Assembly: GCA_021781255.1 (NCBI GenBank)
Contig: JAJXXG010001077.1
Coordinates: 1 to 8,465, forward strand
DNA length: 8,465 bases
From: Acidobacteriota bacterium
Lineage (GTDB): Bacteria > Acidobacteriota > Terriglobia > Terriglobales > Acidobacteriaceae
Direction: 5' to 3'
Position 1 is the first letter of the stretch. Each line of letters opens with the position of its first letter. The notes beneath the pieces were generated by a model. It was not told the origin of the DNA, made no database searches, and saw only the letters and a list, made by a program, of their open reading frames with translations. Below are positions 5,944-8,465 of this stretch, piece by piece. Made by a program: the position numbers and the translations under genes.

Positions 5944-6792
5944 TCAGGGGCTGGTCAGGCCGGCAAAAGAGATCAGATCGGTTGAGGGAAATTCTCTAAT
6001 AGCGGCGAGTGCCTGGCGCTCGGCGTCGCGCGAGGCGCGGAGGCGGGTGCGGACGCGCGCCAGGTCAGCGTCGTTATAGCCAGGGTGAGTAACGAGTTCC
6101 CATGTGCCCGGAGGGAGTTGTTGAAGCAGGGAACGCAGGGTAATGGCGTCGAGAGATCCCGTGGCGGCTACGGCAACAGTGCCGTCCGTGGTGGTAAATC
6201 CCTCCTCGGCGATGATGCGTCGACAAACCGGCTCCAGCCATCGCAGAGCACCCACCTCGACGAGACGCAGCCAGGGAGCGCCGATGGCGGTGCGCAGGGC
6301 CCAGGCCGGCTCGAACGGGTTGCGCACCGCGAAGATGCCGCAAGCGCGCGCGGCGTGGAGCACAGTGCGAAGGATGGCGGGAAACATGTGCGTGTGCTTG
6401 TGGGTGTCGATGTGGGTGAGATGGACGCCCTTGTTTTGAAGAAACTCGATCTGTGCGCGGGTTTCGGACTCGATATCAGACAGCCGAATGCGGCCCGTGA
6501 AGAGGCGCGGCAAAAATGCGGTGAGCGTGGGGTGCAAGGAGCCGACTCGATGATCGACAAGGGAGGGAATTCGGTGCGGCGGGAGTGAGGGCTCTCCATC
6601 CACCAGAACCACGTGGCAGCCGACGCCAAGCGTGGGGGTAGAGAGGGCAATTTCGATGGCTTCTTCTGTAGCTGCTGCGCGCGCCATGAGCGAAGTGCTG
6701 GTTAGAACGCCGTTGGCATGCAACTCGACAATGGCCCGGTTCACGCCCGGCGTCAGGCCAAAGTCGTCGGCGTTCACAATAAGACGGCCCAC
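5944..6792 (-). CDS. YdjC/ChbG-family carbohydrate deacetylase, HpnK-like
   Basis: The 282-residue protein has the YdjC signature set: VNADDFG (6-12) with metal-binding Asp near 9-10, GVGCHVVLVDGEP (56-68) with His 60, and the His-rich HIDTHKHTHMFPAI (127-140). ELVTHPGYND (232-241) and SRDAERQAL (254-262) follow. Family members are metal-dependent de-N-acetylases of small amino sugars (ChbG on chitooligosaccharides). The VDG.P..PP..IP.LVD stretch resembles the HpnK subgroup named from hopanoid gene clusters. The start is GTG 6792: the ADD motif begins at residue 8, as is normal in the family, so nothing is missing, although no good Shine-Dalgarno is seen. It lies upstream of bshA in the same direction. 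The substrate cannot be read off; GlcNAc-malate, the BshA product, is an obvious candidate by context but is inference only. Confidence 0.88.
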   Translation of the reverse strand: MGRLIVNADDFGLTPGVNRAIVELHANGVLTSTSLMARAAATEEAIEIALSTPTLGVGCHVVLVDGEPSLPPHRIPSLVDHRVGSLHPTLTAFLPRLFTGRIRLSDIESETRAQIEFLQNKGVHLTHIDTHKHTHMFPAILRTVLHAARACGIFAVRNPFEPAWALRTAIGAPWLRLVEVGALRWLEPVCRRIIAEEGFTTTDGTVAVAATGSLDAITLRSLLQQLPPGTWELVTHPGYNDADLARVRTRLRASRDAERQALAAIREFPSTDLISFAGLTSP

Positions 6793-6843
6793 CGATTGAG
6801 TCTATCAACTGAGAGCGCGGGTCACTCCGCGTGACCAATGCAC

Positions 6844-6852
6844 TGGTATCAT
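6844..6852 (+). promoter_or_regulatory. Possible extended -10 promoter of tRNA-Val
   Basis: TGGTATCAT is an extended -10 element (TGn followed by TATCAT, five of six matching TATAAT) 33 bases before the mature tRNA. No good -35 box lies at the right distance, which extended -10 promoters tolerate. A start near 6859 would give a leader of about 26 bases that contains a hairpin. Confidence 0.4.
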
Positions 6853-6860
6853 GAGAACAG

Positions 6861-6879
6861 GCCGCGACCCAAGCGCGGC
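6861..6879 (+). repeat. Hairpin in the tRNA leader
   Basis: GCCGCG (6861-6866) and CGCGGC (6874-6879) form a perfect 6-bp GC stem with a seven-base loop ending five bases before the tRNA 5' end. It may help present the precursor for 5' processing or simply reflect local GC content. Confidence 0.4.
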
Positions 6880-6884
6880 AGAGT

Positions 6885-6961
6885 GGGCGGTTAGCTCAGT
6901 TGGTTAGAGCGCCTGCCTTACAAGCAGGAAGTCGGGGGTTCGAGTCCCTCACTGCCCACCA
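6885..6961 (+). tRNA. tRNA-Val (anticodon UAC)
   Basis: A full cloverleaf can be drawn. The acceptor is GGGCGGT with ACTGCCC, then discriminator A and an encoded CCA (6959-6961). The D stem is GCTC/GAGC, the anticodon stem CCTGC/GCAGG around loop CTTACAA (anticodon TAC), and the T stem GGGGG/CCCTC around TTCGAGT. One G-U pair occurs in the acceptor and one in the T stem, both ordinary. It reads valine codons GUA and GUG, possibly more with a modified U34. It is intact, and its 3' end abuts AT-richer DNA with an integrase, so it is the likely attachment site of that element. Confidence 0.97.
6942..6961 (+). other. Probable attachment site core (tRNA 3' end)
   Basis: P4-type recombinases usually recombine within the T arm and 3' end of a tRNA and restore the gene on insertion. 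Here the tRNA is complete, the integrase lies just downstream in the same direction, and composition changes right after 6961. The core is therefore expected to include this 3' part. The second copy that would prove it must lie beyond the right edge of the window, so the exact core length is unknown. Confidence 0.5.
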
Positions 6962-6996
6962 TCGAATTCAAGAAAATCAAGCCTTTCAAGCTCTCG

Positions 6997-7040
6997 CCCT
7001 ATAATCTCGTCTCAAATCCTCAATAAACATAGGGTTTTTT
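6997..7040 (+). terminator. Weak possible terminator after the tRNA
   Basis: CCCTAT (6997-7002) is complementary to ATAGGG (7029-7034), immediately followed by T6 (7035-7040). The loop is long (26 bases) and the stem only six pairs, so it is a weak candidate. It is the only T-run with an adjoining stem after the tRNA. Confidence 0.25.
7000..7005 (+). promoter_or_regulatory. Possible -10 box ahead of the integrase
   Basis: A perfect TATAAT occurs here but the bases 17 upstream (TCAAGC) do not resemble a -35 box. It would give a leader of about 160 bases before the integrase. Could be chance in AT-rich DNA, and it competes with the terminator reading of the same bases. Confidence 0.22.
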
Positions 7041-7099
7041 GCGATTCTGAAGTGATTCCAAAATTTCTAGTGATTTTTAGCCGTTCAAGACGCGCGTAC

Positions 7100-7144
7100 T
7101 TTTGGTGGTATTTTTGGTGGTACAAATTCTCGAAAATGGTGGTA
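7100..7144. repeat. Three GGTGGTA direct repeats, candidate integrase/excisionase sites
   Basis: GGTGGTA occurs at 7104-7110, 7116-7122 and 7138-7144, spaced 12 and 22 bases, about one and two helical turns. The first two copies share TTTT in front (TTTTGGTGGTA at 7100-7110 and 7112-7122). The first and third share GGTGGTATTTT. Position between the tRNA attachment site and the integrase gene is where arm-type binding sites of tyrosine recombinases or their excisionase lie. Confidence 0.6.
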
Positions 7145-7163
7145 TTTTAGGTAAGCACCAATC

Positions 7164-7170
7164 GAGGGGG
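7164..7170 (+). promoter_or_regulatory. Ribosome-binding site that decides the integrase start
   Basis: GAGGGGG lies three to nine bases before the ATG at 7174, while no Shine-Dalgarno precedes the more upstream in-frame TTG at 7102. The protein from 7174 also starts in the way P4-type integrases usually do, a few residues before the conserved DTKVKNAK segment. Confidence 0.65.
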
Positions 7171-7173
7171 ATC

Positions 7174-8391
7174 ATGCTACTAACAGACACTAAAGTGAAA
7201 AATGCTAAGGCAACGAACATCTCTTATCGAATGCCTGACGGCAAAGGATTGTTTCTGTTTGTCACGCCTTCGGGCGGCAAACTGTGGCGCTGGAAATATC
7301 GCTTCAATGGCGCTCAGAAACTCATGGCGCTTGGCAAATACCCTGAAGTGTCTCTAGCAGTCGCCAGAGAGCACCACGCAGCCGCACGCAGGCAGCTTGC
7401 AGCGGGCGACGATCCGATGACGCAACGCAAGGCTGATAAACTTGCGGCCAAAGCTGATAAGGAAAGCTCATTTGAATCAATTGCTAATCAATGGCTAGAA
7501 CACTGGCGCGTTGACAAAAGCTCGCAGCATATTGATGCTACGGAGCGACGCCTAAAAGCCAACGTATTCCCTCATATAGGCTCGCGGCCAATTGCCAAGA
7601 TTGAACCTCCTGAACTTGTAGCGATGGTTAAAGCTATTGAGTCCAGAGAAGTGACCGATTTAGCGAAGCGAGCATTGCAAACTACAGGGCAGATTTTTCG
7701 TTACGCAATAGCGCACGGTCTGGCGAAACGTAATCCGGTCGCTGAATTCAAGCCTTCGGACGTGTTGAAGCCTACGAAGAAAATAAATCTTGCTCGCGTT
7801 GACGTTGCAGAATTGCCTGCCCTGCTACGCGCAATCGAAGTCTACAAGGGAACACAAGTAACACGCCTTGCCATGAAATTGATGAGCCTTACGTTTGTGC
7901 GCACAAGCGAGCTTATCGAAGCGAAATGGACAGAGTTTGACCTTGAAAATACACGGTGGGATATTCCCGCCGAGCGTATGAAAATGAACACGCCTCACAT
8001 TGTTCCACTCTCACGGCAAGCCATTGAAGTCTTAGAACTGCTCAAAACGATTACAGGCAACAGTGAATTCATTTTCCCACATGAGCGAGATTCCAAGCGA
8101 ACCATGAGCAACAATACAATCCTGTTTGCCCTAGCTCGCATGGGATACAAAGGGCGGCAGACGGGTCATGGTTTTCGTGGTCTAGCGTCAACCATCCTGC
8201 ATGAGCGAGGGTTCAACCATGAACACATTGAATTGCAACTTGCCCATGCTCCGCGCAACGCTGTGAGTGCTGCATACAATCATGCTCTATATTTGGAACC
8301 TCGTTCTGCAATGATGCAAGCATGGGCAGACTTCTTAGAGCAGACGCAACGTGGTGGGAAAGTTCTGCCGTTTCGACAGGCCGTAGCATAA
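7174..8391 (+). CDS. P4-type tyrosine recombinase (phage/island integrase)
   Basis: The 405-residue protein catalyses site-specific insertion and excision of the element. The N-terminal DUF4102-type arm-binding domain runs to about 95 (LTDTKVKNAK, PDGKGLFLFVTPSGGKLWRWKYR, LGKYPEVSLAVAR). A core-binding SAM-like domain lies at about 98-190 and the catalytic domain from about 205. The active-site set is complete: R243 (FVRTSELIEAKW), K270 (MKMNTPH), H332 and R335 (TGHGFRG), H358 (QLAHAPRNAV) and nucleophile Y368 (AAYNHALYL). The frame continues 24 codons upstream to a TTG at 7102, but that part is read through the GGTGGTA repeats and has no ribosome-binding site, so ATG 7174 is preferred. Base and codon use are visibly more AT-rich than in the genes to its left, as expected for acquired DNA. 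It lies 212 bases after tRNA-Val in the same direction and is followed by its own terminator. Confidence 0.95.
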   Translation: MLLTDTKVKNAKATNISYRMPDGKGLFLFVTPSGGKLWRWKYRFNGAQKLMALGKYPEVSLAVAREHHAAARRQLAAGDDPMTQRKADKLAAKADKESSFESIANQWLEHWRVDKSSQHIDATERRLKANVFPHIGSRPIAKIEPPELVAMVKAIESREVTDLAKRALQTTGQIFRYAIAHGLAKRNPVAEFKPSDVLKPTKKINLARVDVAELPALLRAIEVYKGTQVTRLAMKLMSLTFVRTSELIEAKWTEFDLENTRWDIPAERMKMNTPHIVPLSRQAIEVLELLKTITGNSEFIFPHERDSKRTMSNNTILFALARMGYKGRQTGHGFRGLASTILHERGFNHEHIELQLAHAPRNAVSAAYNHALYLEPRSAMMQAWADFLEQTQRGGKVLPFRQAVA

Positions 8392-8422
8392 CGCATAGAT
8401 CAATCAAACTAAGCTACCCATT

Positions 8423-8459
8423 AAGAGCTTGCATTCGGCGCACGATGCAAGCTCTTTTT
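8423..8459 (+). terminator. Intrinsic terminator of the integrase gene
   Basis: AAGAGCTTGCAT (8423-8434) pairs perfectly with ATGCAAGCTCTT (8445-8456) around a ten-base loop, and the T5 run (8455-8459) begins at the end of the stem. This is a textbook Rho-independent terminator 31 bases after the integrase stop. It indicates that the integrase is transcribed alone rather than with genes further right. Confidence 0.88.
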
Positions 8460-8465
8460 ACTTCG

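Noticed and set aside
5225..6079. 284-codon + strand frame opposite bshA and the deacetylase
   Set aside because: It crosses from one real gene into the next on the opposite strand, with Gly/Val/Asp-rich composition typical of antisense GC-rich frames and no domain.
6883..6959. Alternative tRNA register with acceptor starting at GTGGGCG
   Set aside because: It would leave no encoded CCA and would misplace the U8/A9 bases; the register 6885-6961 satisfies all positions.
7100..7149. CRISPR-like or tandem repeat array
   Set aside because: Only three seven-base units with unequal short spacing and no spacer-repeat pattern; better explained as protein binding sites of the integrase.
7102..7173. 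24-codon N-terminal extension of the integrase from a TTG
   Set aside because: It is read through the GGTGGTA repeats, lacks a Shine-Dalgarno, and the ATG at 7174 has GAGGGGG before it and matches the usual start of the family.

Overview
The window most likely comes from the chromosome of an Acidobacteriota member of the Terriglobia type. It is GC-rich, carries a bacillithiol-pathway BshA, a YdjC/HpnK-type deacetylase and what looks like the tail of a bacterial inositol-3-phosphate synthase. This assignment is inference from gene content and sequence flavour; no marker gene is present to prove it.

Layout: (1) 1-120, the last 39 codons of a + strand gene, probably inositol-3-phosphate synthase. 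(2) 121-524, a 404-bp intergenic stretch with a strong GC-rich hairpin and, at its right end, a palindromic TetR-type operator touching the next start codon. (3) 525-4478, a tight four-gene + strand operon: TetR-family repressor, membrane-fusion (HlyD-type) protein, ABC ATPase and ABC-2 permease. The last three genes are coupled by 4-base stop/start overlaps. Together they describe a self-regulated inner-membrane efflux pump of the CecR/YbhG-YbhF-YbhS/R kind, with only one permease gene. (4) 4479-4642, a convergent intergenic region holding nested inverted repeats that probably terminate transcription from both sides. (5) 4643-6792, a - strand pair: ydjC/hpnK-like deacetylase followed by bshA, the first enzyme of bacillithiol synthesis. 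(6) 6885-6961, a complete tRNA-Val(UAC) with encoded CCA. (7) 6962-8465, visibly AT-richer DNA with a P4-type tyrosine recombinase, three GGTGGTA repeats in front of it and a textbook terminator after it. This is the left border of an integrated genetic element whose body lies beyond the window.

No new multi-gene system is demonstrable here. The points most worth following are the operator that replaces the ribosome-binding site of the repressor gene, the nested stem structure between the pump and bshA, the pairing of BshA with a YdjC-type rather than PIG-L-type deacetylase, and the tRNA-Val island border with its candidate recombinase arm sites.
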